NCBI GenBank assembly: GCA_021018815.1
Contig: JAITYX010000129.1
Span: 372,001-436,000 of the forward strand
From: Talinum fruticosum
Taxonomy: Eukaryota > Streptophyta > Magnoliopsida > Caryophyllales > Talinaceae
Reading direction: 5' to 3'
Length of the DNA: 64,000 nt
Numbering within the stretch: the stretch's first letter is position 1; every line of letters begins with the position of its first letter. This document shows, piece by piece, positions 1 through 11,975 of the stretch. Made by a program: the position numbers and the translations under genes. The notes under the pieces were generated by a model. That model did no database searches, had not been told where the DNA came from, and saw nothing but the letters and a program-made list of their open reading frames with translations.

Positions 1-24
1 ATCGGGGATCAACAAGAAGCCGTT

Positions 25-134
25 TTGTTTTCACCATTATCATGGATGAGCTTACTAAAGGGATTCAAGACAAAGTGCCGTGGTGTGTGTTATTTGGTGT
101 TAAATTGTTCTCATTGATGAGACTAGGGATGGAG
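25..134 (+). pseudogene. LINE reverse transcriptase fragment, left of insertion
   Basis: Encodes the palm region before and after the polymerase active site. The segment corresponding to the usual 'WCMLFADDIVLIDETRDGV' is recognisable, but a one-base loss changes the frame across the aspartates, so no active site can be read. It continues in the right-hand fragment at 1653 once the intervening LTR element is removed; the shared GGAG at the junction is the target duplication. Confidence 0.75.
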
Positions 135-146
135 TGATGTATAGCT

Positions 147-166
147 CTACGCTCCGATACCAAAGT
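147..166 (-). other. primer binding site (tRNA-iMet type)
   Basis: Minus-strand sequence ACTTTGGTATCGGAGCGTAG directly follows the LTR. TGGTATCGGAGC differs at one base from TGGTATCAGAGC, the usual complement of the 3' end of plant initiator tRNA-Met. Confidence 0.75.
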
Positions 167-1647
167 TGATGTATAGCTAGGGCAAGAGGTAAAAGAGAGT
201 GGAGGAAGTGGTTAAGGTGCAAAGAAAAGCAACCGGGCAAAATGGTGCTCTCTAGTGCGATCTTGGGGAAATGGGTGAAAAGGGATGTTTCGGTGAAATT
301 TGGAGGTGAAATTTGAGGGGGAACTCTTGGGGAGGTTAGGAAGGGGTAGTAAAAGTGGGGGTTTGTTCGAGGTCGGGATCACTTCGAACTATTGGCCAAA
401 AGACTGTCCCGCTGAACCGGAGTCCAGGATGGTGAGGTCTGATGGTTTCGGAGGAGAGGGTCGGGATATGGCTTGGATGGAGCTGAAATTTGGAGGGAGA
501 ACTCTTGGGGCAGTTGGGAAGATATGGTAAAAAGTGGGGAATCATTCGAAGTCGGGATCACCTCAAACTAAGGGTAAAAAGACTATCGCACCGAGCAGGA
601 GTCCAGGTTGACAGGCCTTGGTTGTTTCGGTAGAGTGGGTCGGGCTAGTGCTTGGATTGAACCGAGATTTGAGGGGGATGACTCAACTTGTTTAGGAAGG
701 TGTGGGTGAAATTTGGAGTGCAGGGGATTTATGGATTGGGAGATATGAGTGTGGGAAGTTCGATGAATCGGATAGAGCCAAGATCTTCAAGGATACGAGA
801 CACACCACCTTGAAAGTCTTGGGGCACCCTAAACTTGGCTAGATACGGACGCACCACTAGCAAAGCTTAAGGACTCAAAAGAGCACCATCAAGTATGCCA
901 CACTTGGATACAGCATTTGAGGGTTCAAAGGGGGAACGAGCACACAGCTCAAATTCTCATTTAATATTCATCAAAATTGTTCTTACAAAGCTGAGTACAA
1001 TGAGTATTTATAAGGAATAAAAGCTTGCTAGGCTAAACATAATCTAAGGCTAATAGAATAGGATCAAGATCTACGGCCTAGATTACATTTAAGCTTTCCC
1101 CTTCTTCAAGTTTGGAACATAGTGGCTAAAATGAATAGAGAATTTTCAACCAAGTATTTTCTTTCCCCTTGCACAAGCTAGCTCCTCATTGGTCCAACAC
1201 ATGCTTTCCTCCACTAAAGAAAGTGCTTGGGAATTCCTCTAGAATCTTCCTTGTGCTGGCCACGTCTCTCATCCCTTGGTAGCTCATTTTGATGGTCCGA
1301 ACTTGGTTTTATTGAGCCTTGAAACCATTCGGCCAGATTGTGGCCTAAGTGCTCGGTTTGAGCTCTTTAGGCGTTTTGGACCTCCTTTGGGGATTATTTT
1401 GCTTCAACTCCTTACGTAACATTTATTTATGTACCACATGACATAAAAAGATAATTCTCATCATTCACCAAGCTCTAGCTCAACTTGTAGAAGTCGAACC
1501 AGAATAGTAGTCTTTAGGTGCCAAAATTGATCTCCACTCGGTGTTAGCTCCTTTTGTAACTTTGTCATTAATCCAAAGCTCTTGGCATTTTGGCTTGCAT
1601 GGAGATCTTTATCAAGTATGTGGCAGCCCATGGGTCCGGATCCATCA
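167..1647 (-). repeat. type-A LTR, 1481 bp
   Basis: On the minus strand it begins TGATGGATCCGG and ends AGCTATACATCA, the TGATG...CATCA ends seen in most other LTRs here. It shares with the LTRs at 24725 and 42023 the opening section with 'GGAGATCAA-TTTGG-CACCTAA'. It holds the leader hairpin module at 786-906. Confidence 0.8.
786..906 (-). promoter_or_regulatory. LTR leader hairpin module (three stems)
   Basis: On the minus strand: stem 1 CAAGT/ACTTG (906-890) preceded by TATC and followed by ATGGTG; stem 2 GCTAG/CTAGC (861-838) around a 14-base loop TGGTGCGTCCGTAT; then GGTGCCCC; stem 3 TTCAAGG/CCTTGAA (814-786) around TGGTGTGTCTCGTAT. Loops match those in other LTRs although the stems differ. 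Confidence 0.65.
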
Positions 1648-1652
1648 CGGAG

Positions 1653-1935
1653 TTAACATATTAGAGATATAGAGAGATACACTAGGGTCTAAAGGTTTTA
1701 AGTTAGGCAGGTCAAAGATCGAGTACTTAAAGTGTAGATTTAATGGAGGGGGTGGCAATATTCAAGAGACGTAACCATTGGTGGTGTGGTAAAAGAGTAG
1801 AAAAGTTCAAATAGTTGGGCTCGATCATTCAAGAAAATGCCAATATCGATCGTAACATTAACCATCGCATAAAGGCGGGAAGGCGAAAAATGAAAAAAAT
1901 GTTTTAGGAGTTTTGTGTGATAAGAAGATCCAAAT
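1653..1935 (+). pseudogene. LINE reverse transcriptase C-terminal fragment, right of insertion
   Basis: Continues the LINE coding strand directly after the LTR insertion. Readable blocks are ILEI, stop, [22 protein letters not shown], and in another frame 'IIQENANIDRNINHRIKAG'. At least three stops and one frameshift are visible. Downstream to about 2565 is the noncoding 3' part of the LINE. Confidence 0.75.
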
Positions 1936-2565
1936 AAAATTAAAGGGAAAACTTAGATGGTTTGGGCATGTCAAGAGAAGAAGTACAGATGCGCCACCGA
2001 GGAGGTGTGAATGCATCAACCTTCCAAAGAGTAAAAGAAACGAGGAAGACCAAAGAAAATAAGGAAAAAATGATTAGATATAATTTGAGTTCTCTAGAAT
2101 AATGGATGATATGGCTCAAGATAGGAGTGTGTGAAGATCTAGGATAAGGGTTATAGACCTAAGCTAGCTTGCTTCCAACACGTTTTTGGCTTTATAGCGC
2201 ATAGGGATTGTTGATGTGTTGTTTTGGTTTGCCTTTTTCAAATATTTCCTACATTTTTGGGGTCACTAGATTATTTTTCCGTAAGTTTTATTATTATTAT
2301 CTCACCATAATTTTTTTCATTCTGCACCTAGCTTTCTCGTATATGTAATATGTAATGATTCTTGTTATGAGTATTTAGCGATTATGTCTCCTTTTGTGTT
2401 TCAAAAGATTTTTAACTTCAAAATGTTTTTATTAAAGTTTTTAATATGGGTCTTATGAATCAGTCTCTCTATTGTTGACAGCGATGCATACAGAGGTAAG
2501 GTTACCTACATCGGGACTCCCTAGACCCCACGCAAGCGGGACCCACAACGGGAGTTGTTGTACAA

Positions 2566-2944
2566 TTGTACAAATTTCTAAACAAATCAAACAACATGAA
2601 CTCCCTATTGTATTGTTTAGTCTACTTTGCCCGTTACTTTATTAACACTAGAGCTTCATTACGATTAAACCCCGTAGGAGTGTGAAAGTGGGTTTTGACC
2701 CACATTGATTAAATTGAAAGTGTCGCATGTGCTTATAGATTAGTGAATTACTCCACTTATTGTCAACTGGTTTTAGGATGAAACCTCACTCAGGTTATAA
2801 GCATAGCTCATTTGATTAATGCTCCATGTATCTAAAGTTTAACATACCCTCCTTTTAGTCACTTCGTTATGCATAAAGTCAAATGTCACCGACAGCAAGA
2901 AGTCCAGCTGCTTTACCAAGAGAAAGAGAAGGCTGCACATGGAA
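2566..2944. other. no gene recognised
   Basis: Sequence between the LINE tail and the hairpin repeat. I see no coding frame with family features, no splice-consistent exon of the neighbouring gene and no clear repeat boundary. Confidence 0.5.
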
Positions 2945-3190
2945 AATTCTAATGTACTCCCGGGAGTTCAGACCATCATATACTCACGAGATTAATTAGT
3001 GTACAATTGTATACTGATTAGTGTACAATAGTACAGACCGTTATGTACTCCCAGGGCTAATTTGTTTTACAATTGTATACTGATTAGTGTACAATTAGTA
3101 TACAATTGTACACTAATCAATATACAATTGTACACTAATTAATCCTGGGAGTAGTTGACGGCCTGTACTCCCGGGAGGACCATATACTAA
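2945..3190. repeat. AT-rich hairpin-forming repeat, MITE-like
   Basis: Contains inverted arms TACTCCCAGGGCTAAT (about 3044) and ATTAATCCTGGGAGTA (about 3139), each flanked further out by copies of the palindrome CTCCCGGGAG. The interior is repeated TAGTGTACAATTGTA in both orientations, itself nearly palindromic. The whole can fold into a long imperfect hairpin. No terminal target duplication was fixed, so MITE is only a suggestion. Confidence 0.5.
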
Positions 3191-3476
3191 TTGTCACTCA
3201 AGATCGTTTCAGGAAAGTGGCATGCTACCAATAGAAGTAGTTTTTCCTATTATTATGATTTGTTCTGCTATATTTCTAATACCCAAGAAACATTTAATAA
3301 TTTATTAAATTGCAATCCTACGTTTTTCAAAAGCAACCATAATTTTAGGGTTAAAAATGTTTTGACCATACAATACATTACTCAATAAGTTCACAGAATC
3401 AATGATGGTTCATTGTTAAAATGAAGGAAATTCAACTATCACACAGGATAATCTAAGCAAGCAAAAATTAACCTAC
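3191..3476. other. AT-rich DNA, probable start of an intron (-)
   Basis: Lies immediately downstream (minus strand) of the donor site GTAGGTTAAT that ends the last recognised alpha-mannosidase exon. No further exon of that gene is readable here or leftwards to position 1. Confidence 0.5.
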
Positions 3477-6400
3477 CAAATTTCTTCCATAACTGTAGTG
3501 TCTTAGCTTTCCATTCTCCTTAGAGAAAGTAAGTTTCAAAGCGTCTGGGCCAATATCAAAAGTAGACTTCTCACTTCCTTGGAATGTGTAGACAGATGAT
3601 CTCTTCAATTTCACACCTGCATTGAGGTGTTGCAGCACAAAAGAATATCATATTAATTGCTCAAAACTTGCAAAGTTGCAGATAGCTTGCTCAATAAAAA
3701 CATAAGATGTTTCTCATGCCTTTAACACCCGATATAGTATAAGTGCTGAAGCCAAAAGGTGGTACAGTTGCCGTGAATGCTAGCCAATACTTGGGTGCAT
3801 CTGTCACAGTTATCCCCAGGTATGATGCCACATAGAAGTTCCTCATTCGTAATTGCGCATTAGTTATAGGAAGGATTTGTGACTCTATCTCTTTTCCCCC
3901 ATCATCACGGACCATAACTTCTTCACCAGAGACCTATAGCAGGTATGATCACGTCAGCAGGTCCAGGACAAACAGTCATAAGCATTTGAAGCAGTCGACC
4001 AATATAGACAAGAATATTCATGGAAGTTGATGGACATTATAAAGGCTTAATGACTTTCAAAACAGTCACAAGGTGAGAGTACCATTGATTGAACCCATCA
4101 CAATGAATACAGATACAAGAGGCAGAATGCAAAGGAAGATTTGCCCAAAAAGATGAACATATGTATCGAAACCACGCATGAGCTACAGAAGAACACAATA
4201 TAGAATTGGATGAAGCCACTGAGGCATGCAGCAGAAAATTTTGGTTCCTTTTCATGCCACCTTGAAATGTAACAGGTAGAACATATGCTAACTGCTAAAA
4301 GAGAAATCCATCAGCCTCTTTTCCAGACCAAGTTACAAAAAAAAAAAAAAATACTCAACAGGAATTCTGATGACATCTTCCCTCTTCCATCCAAGAGGAT
4401 TGTAGACAACAACAATCTGCAAAGGAGAAAAAGTGCAACAGGAAGTTGTTAAAAGATTACCAAGAACATTAATAAGATAGAAAAAGGGGGCGGGGTTAGA
4501 ACTATAAAAAGATTGTTTAGTCTTTTTGTTTTGACAGGCGGGTTAACAGGAGCATAAATATGCACATGAAAATAGGTCTTCGAGTACCAAGTTTTTCCCA
4601 TGAGAGAGATCAGTTTCTGAGGCAGGACAGTAGCTTATATTTAGAAGTGGACACTGCAAAGAAGATGAGAAAACGGTTAGCTCAGATTTTATTCATGTCT
4701 TATATATTAGTGCATTGAAAAGGGGATGAGAAACCAACTAACTAATCTCTTATTAGACATTCAGATTGACCAAACAACCTTCATAATTTAACAATTCTTC
4801 AAAATTGATTTTACAGTTTCAGCAGTGGTTTTGAGAAATTTCTAGCTTCTTGTCTTTACTATATGAAGATAAATTATCCCTTTACTTTTAAGAGAAACAA
4901 CATATAAAGGATATATGTCCTGTTATGGTCAAAGTCTACTTTCATAGAACATCTTTTACAAGAAAGATATTGGGACAGGTGTGAAAAGCATAAGAATAAA
5001 AAAGCATCAGCAGCCTTAACATGATTAAAGACATTCTTGCAGCAGACAGCTCTCCAGCTCATTCACTTCTATAGACTAGGTTGATAGCTCAAGCTCGTCA
5101 AGATGTTCTTATAAGGGGTGTTTCGTTAGGTGGGGGATGATTTTCTCAGTAAAATGATTTTCAACTCATATTTTCCATTGTTTAGTGGGAGGGTTTCAGA
5201 AACTACCCTTCAAACCAAAGTCAAACTCGTCAAACTTCGATCAATTTTGGTCAAGCAACCTTTTTATTCCTTCTGTTTCAGACACAATCATGTAAATCAA
5301 AGCACTCCTAAGATTGTATCTAATTTGACTAATATTTGGCCCTTCAACGAAGCATTTTGGCAAAACAATCTACTGAATTGGTTTGGTGGTCATAAATGTC
5401 AACTGAACAATGATGGTGATAAATGTTGACCAAATGAAGAAATTTTGACATCAAATTTCAGATTAGAGTTTTTAATATGCCCCATTAGATGGTCAAGTTT
5501 CGATCCAAACTCTAGCAGTCACGCGTGCCTAGAAAATCCATTTCCCGCATTTCAAAATGGAAATTCTTTTCCTTTACTTGGGGAAAATTGAATTTCCCTA
5601 AAAAATATTTTCCAAACTTTTTTAATACCATTAGATTTCTTCATAAGTCAAGTCGAGGAAGCCCCTGTTTTGCCACTTCCACATGTACCTTTCTAATCAA
5701 GAACAACCTAACATAGGAATCATAAATTGAATGACATGCATTCTATTTATTGTTATATCTAGAATCCAAATTAAAAATTGCACCATGATCCAATATACCA
5801 AATACAAACAACCAAAGAAGTCAGATAGTGTGAGGTTCACATGCCTGCTGAAACTTTGCAGTTGGGTTCTGACAACCAGGGGCAGATGAAGATTTAGTCA
5901 GGCAGGCAATCGACGATGCAACAAGTGCCTCAGCCTGAAAGATTAACAGAATTCTTGACTAGTTCTCTGGAACTTGATAGAACATAATAAACACAACGTA
6001 GTTGCAAAATGAAATCCACCTGCACATAACCAATTGAAAGTCTTTTTGCATAATCATTGGCAACATGCTGCTTTTCAGTACCAGTGACAGCATCATGATG
6101 TTGAGCTATAGCCAAAGCATCTGCCAGTGCGTCCGTGTTGGGGCCCAAATTTTTCCTTCCTATAAAATATTCTAGTTGTCTTGCTGCCTATACTTACACC
6201 AAAGAAAACATGCATTATAAACTAAAGAGTTGTGAAAAACTCAGGATTTGATGTTCAACATAGTTGAAAAACAGATTATACCATATAGTATCCACTCATC
6301 TCCCTGACATAGCGCTTCAAGGCTGGTCTACTAGTAAAGTACCCAGTCCAGTATGCATTAACTCTATCTGCATATCTGTCATTATGCAAGATACCAGCTC

Positions 6401-9150
6401 AATAGTTTAGCCACTGGAAACAGAAAATGAGAGAGGAATGCAGATATTCTACTTACGGAAAGAAGTCATCAGTTTTTGTAGGCCAGGATTCCTGAGTTGC
6501 ATGTTTAGCATCCGTATATATGGATGGGGTTGAGTATAGTGCATTCACCCGCCCATCCTAAAACCAGTTGAAATAAATGAATGCCACCAAGAGAAAAATT
6601 CAATCATAAGCATTGAGGTAATGGAAATGACAGACTGGTATAAACAATATAGAAACAGAGCATTCATGGCCAAAATGCAGCTATGAAAATAAAATTTCAC
6701 GGTTAGCGTAAGCACCACAAAGCAGCTTGACGGGGATCCAGAATTACACAATCAGTTCATCCACACTACACGAACACGTTAATTTGAAGGATTCCTAGAT
6801 TAATGAAGAAGCAGCCATCAATAAAGATAAAATTACCAGGTTGACGTAATGAATCAGCTTGTCCATCTGTCTGAACCAAGTGTAAGCATATTGATACTTG
6901 AAATCTGTCCCCATTGTCCACATTACATGATTTGTTCGGGTAACATTAGCCTGAGAATGTGTAAGCTCTGAGTTCCTAATTTTCAATGTAGAAGAGAATG
7001 TATCCAGAAGATATGGGGTTCAAGAAGGAAGTTTGGAAGAATCACTATTGACGTATAAAGAACTAGTAGCTTCATCACATACGAAGTCAGGATAATGATA
7101 CTATTGGGAGCTACCTGTGCTAATGCAGCAGCAACAAAGTCATCAACCCGTTGTTGAACATTGTAGTCAAACAAGTCAGGGTCATCCTTCACAAGAAGGG
7201 AAAATCATATCAGATTTTCCACCAAAATTCATTGCCATATGAACCTGAATAACACATATGAATAGAGAGGAGTACTTGGACAACTGGGGAATCATCATTA
7301 ACTTCAAAATGAAAACCATCTGGAGGTTCATAATTGCCTTGCCAAAATGCACCCGTGAAGATCTGCAAGACAGATAAAAATGTGCTTTCAAACAACCAAA
7401 CCAAAAACTAAAAGAAAACATGTTTAACAAAAAAGGAAATTCCGATGTCCTTGTGTTTTCCCAGATTTCATTTGGTGAATACAAAAATTTTTAAATCCAA
7501 ATAGTACCCTTATGTTTTTATAAAATCTGATCTGTGATATTAACCATTTAATTTTACTGTTAACTGATGAGGCATCAATTTCTTTTAGAGTATTTTGACG
7601 CAAAAATTTTAAAATCGAACTAGTACCCTTAAGGATGGGTGTAGGGGAAGAGAGTTAGAGATATAGATTAAGAACAAGGAAGAGGTTTGGACAAAGAAAT
7701 ATGAGGTAAGTTTGGTCATTTCAATTGATTATTAATGGCGTTAGTCACGGAGGGATATTGTTTAGACATTCTTTTACATAGAAGGATACTATTTGGACTT
7801 CATATTTTTCTTGTTTATCAAATGGAACATACAAAAACATAAGGTAGCCACATGGAATTTCCCAAGAATAAAAAAGGCACAGGTATAGCATTGCCTCAAC
7901 AGTAGCCCCAAGACTCTTACAGCCCTGCCAAACAACTTCAAGGCTCTTCTCATCCATACGTTTCTGCCTGTCTTGGTAATCTATTCTAGCAAAGAAAAGA
8001 GAATCGAATCCAACCTACAATGAAGATATGAGAAAAATAGTCTTAATGCATAGAATAACATTTTATAGTCCAAATTAAACACTAGAATCAATCCCATAAA
8101 ACATGAATAGTAATGATACTAGAATCTCTTGAGGAGAAGAAGGCATATAAGCAAGCACAAGATCTTAGGAGCTGCAGATACAGCCAGAGATATACCTCTG
8201 CTCCCAACAAGTAGGCTTGAACAGCTGAATGGCCAAATGGATCAATTTGCCAACCAATTCTTGGTGTCACTCCGAATTTTTCCTTGATAAATCGATGTCC
8301 AAGTGTTGTTTGATCAATCATGTCAATATAGTGAGTAGCAGCTTCATCATGCATGACCATGCCCCCATTTCTGCAAAATGAAGACACTTAAAAACCTCAA
8401 CTAGCATAAAATGTAGCAGCTTCATATATTCCGATTTTATCAGCAAATCTTAGCTTTCAAGTCTCATTTAAGCAGCAAAAAACCAAAATTTATACCATTT
8501 TCATCAACAATATTTTGACATAATTGATCGTCAAGTTACAATAATTGCAATCTTATCTCTAAATTCTTAATCCATAGTAAATTATATGTAATAAAAAACA
8601 TTCTGTCTTGGTTGGACAATAGAACAAACAGAATTCCAAAAGGGCACTGGTTCAATATCCACTCTGGGAATATGCATATTGGCAGAGCTTCACTTTCAAT
8701 CCAAGGATAATAAATAATTGCTTAGAAAATCTTTTCCTTTTCCATGAAAAGAATCCCATACTTTCATATCACTCTCACACATACCCATAAGAACATTTTT
8801 CCTAAGCTTCAAATCCCCCTCAAATGTACAGTGTTCATAATAAGTCACACTTAAGAAATAGCCTTGAGCAGAATATGTCATGAGAAACACATTCATAAAA
8901 CATTATCTAATATGGAACATACACAATCTAAAACAGAATACATCACACTAATAATATACTCGTTAACTTTTCATACTATCATTAATTCCTTACCCAAAAA
9001 AATTGCTCAACTTATCCAATCAATCTATAGCACACACAACCTCCTCCCTGACTACTCAATACTAGCAACCATTGCCTATGGCTAGGGACAGATTCTCTAT
9101 ACCCAAGCATTTCTCTTGATTTCATCCAAAAATCTACAGTGACCAATTCC

Positions 9151-9191
<41 letters not shown>

Positions 9192-9811
9192 TCCTAGTTA
9201 AGAAATGAAGTGTATAGCGTAGCAGAAATGATTAGTATAATTACATGAGTTCGAGTTGACCAGAATTGACAAGGGCTCTGACTATGTCTTGCATAGCCTC
9301 CGTTTGTTGTCTCCACCAACGCTGGAAAAAAGCCTGCAATCATAAAGCTACCATCAACAATGAAGCAAAGCATTCACCAAACTAAATTACCCATAGCCAT
9401 ATGAATACGAATATGAACAACTATTTCTTGAGCAAATATGAAATCAAAACTGACCTGCTCAACGTAAACAAATTTCCTATTTTTATCCGCCAGAAGCGCC
9501 GGAATCAAGGAATCTAAGATGTTCTGAACACATGCTCCCTGCACCAATCGGCTCCAAATCAATCATCATATCACACACACACACACACAGTAGAGAGAGA
9601 GAGAGACTTGGATGGAGTTGTTGGAGCCAACGTAGTACTGGTCAACAGTCTTCAACCAACCGGCATCGTCGTGAGTGTGGGGGACCAAATGGACGTTGAG
9701 CTTTCCTGGCACTATCTTCGCCGATATATTGTACACCATATTCTTGGACTCCGCCACTCCAATTAGAACACTTGCGAAAACCACCGCCGCCGCCGCCGCC
9801 ACCGCCGCCAT
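3477..9811 (-). CDS. lysosomal/vacuolar alpha-mannosidase, GH38 (5' 16 coding exons; 3' end not in window)
   Basis: Hydrolyses alpha-mannose residues of N-glycans in the vacuole/apoplast. Exons on the minus strand: 9811-9608, 9538-9455, 9333-9245, 8370-8196, 8014-7895, 7362-7276, 7186-7115, 6950-6837, 6557-6457, 6375-6282, 6187-6020, 5934-5845, 4653-4588, 4416-4360, 3933-3729, 3616-3477. Phases agree and give 622 codons. The start is the ATG at 9811, opening an alanine/valine-rich signal-like N-terminus ([18 protein letters not shown]). GH38 hallmarks seen: HTHDDAGW (zinc ligands), [10 protein letters not shown] with the nucleophile Asp, [13 protein letters not shown], and [16 protein letters not shown]. 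Two introns (after exons 5 and 12) have GC donors. Plant family members are about 1000 residues, so roughly 400 C-terminal residues are missing: either the last exons lie left of position 1 across an intron holding the LINE, or the gene is truncated. No stop or frameshift is seen in these exons. Confidence 0.92.
9154..9186. repeat. (CT)n microsatellite
   Basis: Uninterrupted CT dinucleotide run inside the third intron of the alpha-mannosidase gene. Confidence 0.95.
9572..9606. repeat. (CA)n-(GA)n compound microsatellite
   Basis: CA repeat (9572-9589) followed by GA repeat (9592-9606) in the first intron, directly abutting the donor site of exon 1 (read as GTCTCTCTC on the minus strand). Confidence 0.9.
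9779..9811. repeat. GCC/GGC trinucleotide tract coding the alanine run
   Basis: Near-perfect (GCC)n on the plus strand, read as alanine codons at the signal-like N-terminus of the mannosidase. Such tracts vary in length between alleles, so residue numbering here may differ among individuals. Confidence 0.8.
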
Positions 9812-10755
9812 TGATGAGCTCAACAGCTTCGTCACCGTAGCCAATCTCAATGGCCCAACTAAGATCAATCAATCAAAAATGGCATCGAAGATTTGAATGA
9901 ATTGGATCGTCCGAAACTGGAGGGGCAGGACAGAGAGAGTGGGGAGGGACTGTTTCCGAGGTGGAAAGCAGGGAGAGGGAAGACTTTTTGTTGTGGCCAC
10001 GTCAGTGGGTAGGCGATCTTTATCTGAAGAATAGGAGATGTGGGGACAGACGGTGTCGTATTAGACGGAGAAGGTTGATGGTGGGTTGTTTTAACACGTA
10101 GGAGAATTTGTGGATAACGTAAAACCTCCCGTGTGACACATCATAACCAGATATATGCTTATAGCAGTGAGCATATTTCATGGTACCTTAAAATCTTATC
10201 GGAATCGATTAATTGGTTAAGGTTATAAAATTAAAATTATTTCATCGATTTTCGAGTAGGGTTCTAAAATTTAGGAAGCTTGTCGAATAAGTTGTGGTTC
10301 GGGTTCCAATAATCGGACCTTAAAATCGTTGAGATAGGTTCGAGTTACTAGAACCATATATATTTTTGTTTTTGAAGTTGGAGTTAGAAGATACAATAAA
10401 TTAGTTATTTATTATTCTTTTTTATATTATGAGATTTTTATGGTTGATTTTTATATTTAATTAATTATTTTTTTCTTTTTCCTGTTTAAGTTGATAATAT
10501 TAAGGTAGAGTTTATTCATAAGCAAGCAAATAACTAATTTAGTAAAAGATTATTAAAGTATATTATTATTTTTATTTAATATGCTTGATTGATTTTCTTC
10601 TTTGTTATTAATAATTAAAAAAATCTCCTTCTGAAAAAATTAATTGTATTCTTAAAATTTGTTATGATTATCAATTTAAAATATTTATTTATAAAATTTA
10701 ATAGTCGAAGCCAAGAAGTTCAAGTTTATATTAGTACACCATTTTTAATATCGTA

Positions 10756-10778
10756 ATCATCATCATCATCATCATCAT
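10756..10778. repeat. (ATC)n microsatellite
   Basis: Seven to eight perfect ATC units in AT-rich intergenic DNA. Confidence 0.95.
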
Positions 10779-11723
10779 AAAAATCACGCATTAGCATCAA
10801 TAGATCAAGTAAATAAAAGCATCGTTACTGCAATTCTATTAATGTTGGCTAATTGATGATAATATTATTTTTCTTTCTTTACTTTCATATTTATATGTAT
10901 CTTTAAAAAGTTTTATTTATTTATTTATTATCTATTTGCATACTTTTATAAATTATATATTCATTTTAGAAATAAATTTATGTGATAAATTTGAACAAAA
11001 AGAAAAATAAGACAAAATATATGACTTGAAAAAATTATAAATAAGTTTTAAAAAAATCAAATATTACGGTGTTCACATGTATCCCATAAGCTTTAAGGTG
11101 TTGATGATAATAATATTTTGTAATTTAAAGCAAAATTCAATAATTTGTACAAGTACAAAAATTCATCAAAATATCGATAGAAATATTCTAATGGGTAATC
11201 CAACGATATTTTTTATATGACAGACAGATCCAGTAGATTGATTAATATTTAATTAGGAAGTATTGTATATTGTACATGAAGCATATTCATTGTATTTCTT
11301 AAAAAATAATACATGCACTATAATTATAGAAAAAATATATAACACAAGATATAATTTTCTATTTTCAAATATGAATATTTGGGTTTTTTATTACCTCATA
11401 GGTTGGTATTAAATGTTACATTCATTAGTTGGATTTTCTCTCTTTCTTTAATACAGTGTTTATGGATTATTATAAATAAAAATATAATGTTAAAAAATTA
11501 ATAAGTTTGTAATAAAAAAAATAAATAATCATTATTTTATCAATGTGAAATAAATTAAAATTATAATTTATTATAAAATAATAATATAACATTGTTGTTA
11601 TATAATTATTATATAATATAATTTAATAATTTAAAATTTTATACTTGTTAGTCGAAAAAAATTTTAAACTAGAATATTATTTTTTAAAAATAATTATATC
11701 TTACTAAAAAAATTAAAATAAAA

Positions 11724-11975
11724 AAATTAAGCTCATTTGTTTTACATGTAGCTCAAAATTATATTATTTTTTGATGGTCAAGATGCAAACAACTAACTAT
11801 TAAACTCTTTTAATTTTTTATGATCAAACTAATAGATTTTTTTTTCAAAAAATTAATCTCACTTATTTTATATGTAACTCAAAATTAAATTATATTACTT
11901 TTTGATGGTCAAGATGTATAGAACTAACTATTAAACTATTTTAATTTTTTATGATCAAACTAATTGACTTTTTTT
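11724..11975. repeat. imperfect tandem duplication, about 126 bp x 2
   Basis: Two adjacent copies sharing TTTTGATGGTCAAGATG, AACTAACTATTAAACT and TTTTATGATCAAACTAAT in the same order and spacing (copy 1 about 11724-11849, copy 2 about 11850-11975). Noncoding. Confidence 0.8.

Larger units (their letters stand above)
135..1647 (-). mobile_element. LTR-PBS-LTR-tip structure inserted in the LINE
   Basis: Read on the minus strand this is a full LTR (1647 to 167), then 20 bp containing a primer binding site (166 to 147), then only the last 12 bp of an LTR again (146 to 135). It is flanked by TGGAG (130-134) and CGGAG (1648-1652), a 5-bp target duplication with one mismatch. The LINE reading frame joins across it. 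There is no internal coding region. It is therefore neither a normal solo LTR nor a full element, and its ends are bona fide LTR ends. Confidence 0.8.
1..2565 (+). mobile_element. RTE-like LINE, degenerate, 5' truncated by window edge
   Basis: A non-LTR retrotransposon, split by the LTR insertion at 135-1647. The left part (about 25-134) reads like the reverse transcriptase stretch 'MDELTKGIQDKVPWCVLF' and, after a frame change, 'LIDETRDG'. The right part resumes at about 1650 with [21 protein letters not shown], then [15 protein letters not shown], and later 'IIQENANIDRNINHRIKAG', all typical of plant RTE-type elements. The catalytic FADD position reads FGVK, there are in-frame stops, and the frame shifts, so it is dead. 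The 3' tail around 2490-2565, with CCCCACGCAAGCGGGACC then GGGAGTTGTTGTA, matches the usual 3' end of this group. Clade assignment rests on motif memory. Confidence 0.8.

Noticed and set aside
300..561. Short overlapping frames on both strands
   Set aside because: Inside the type-A LTR at 167-1647; repeated LTR sequence without coding signature.
9642..9872. Glycine-run frame overlapping mannosidase exon 1
   Set aside because: Out-of-frame reading of the GCC tract; the exon frame carries HTHDDAGW.
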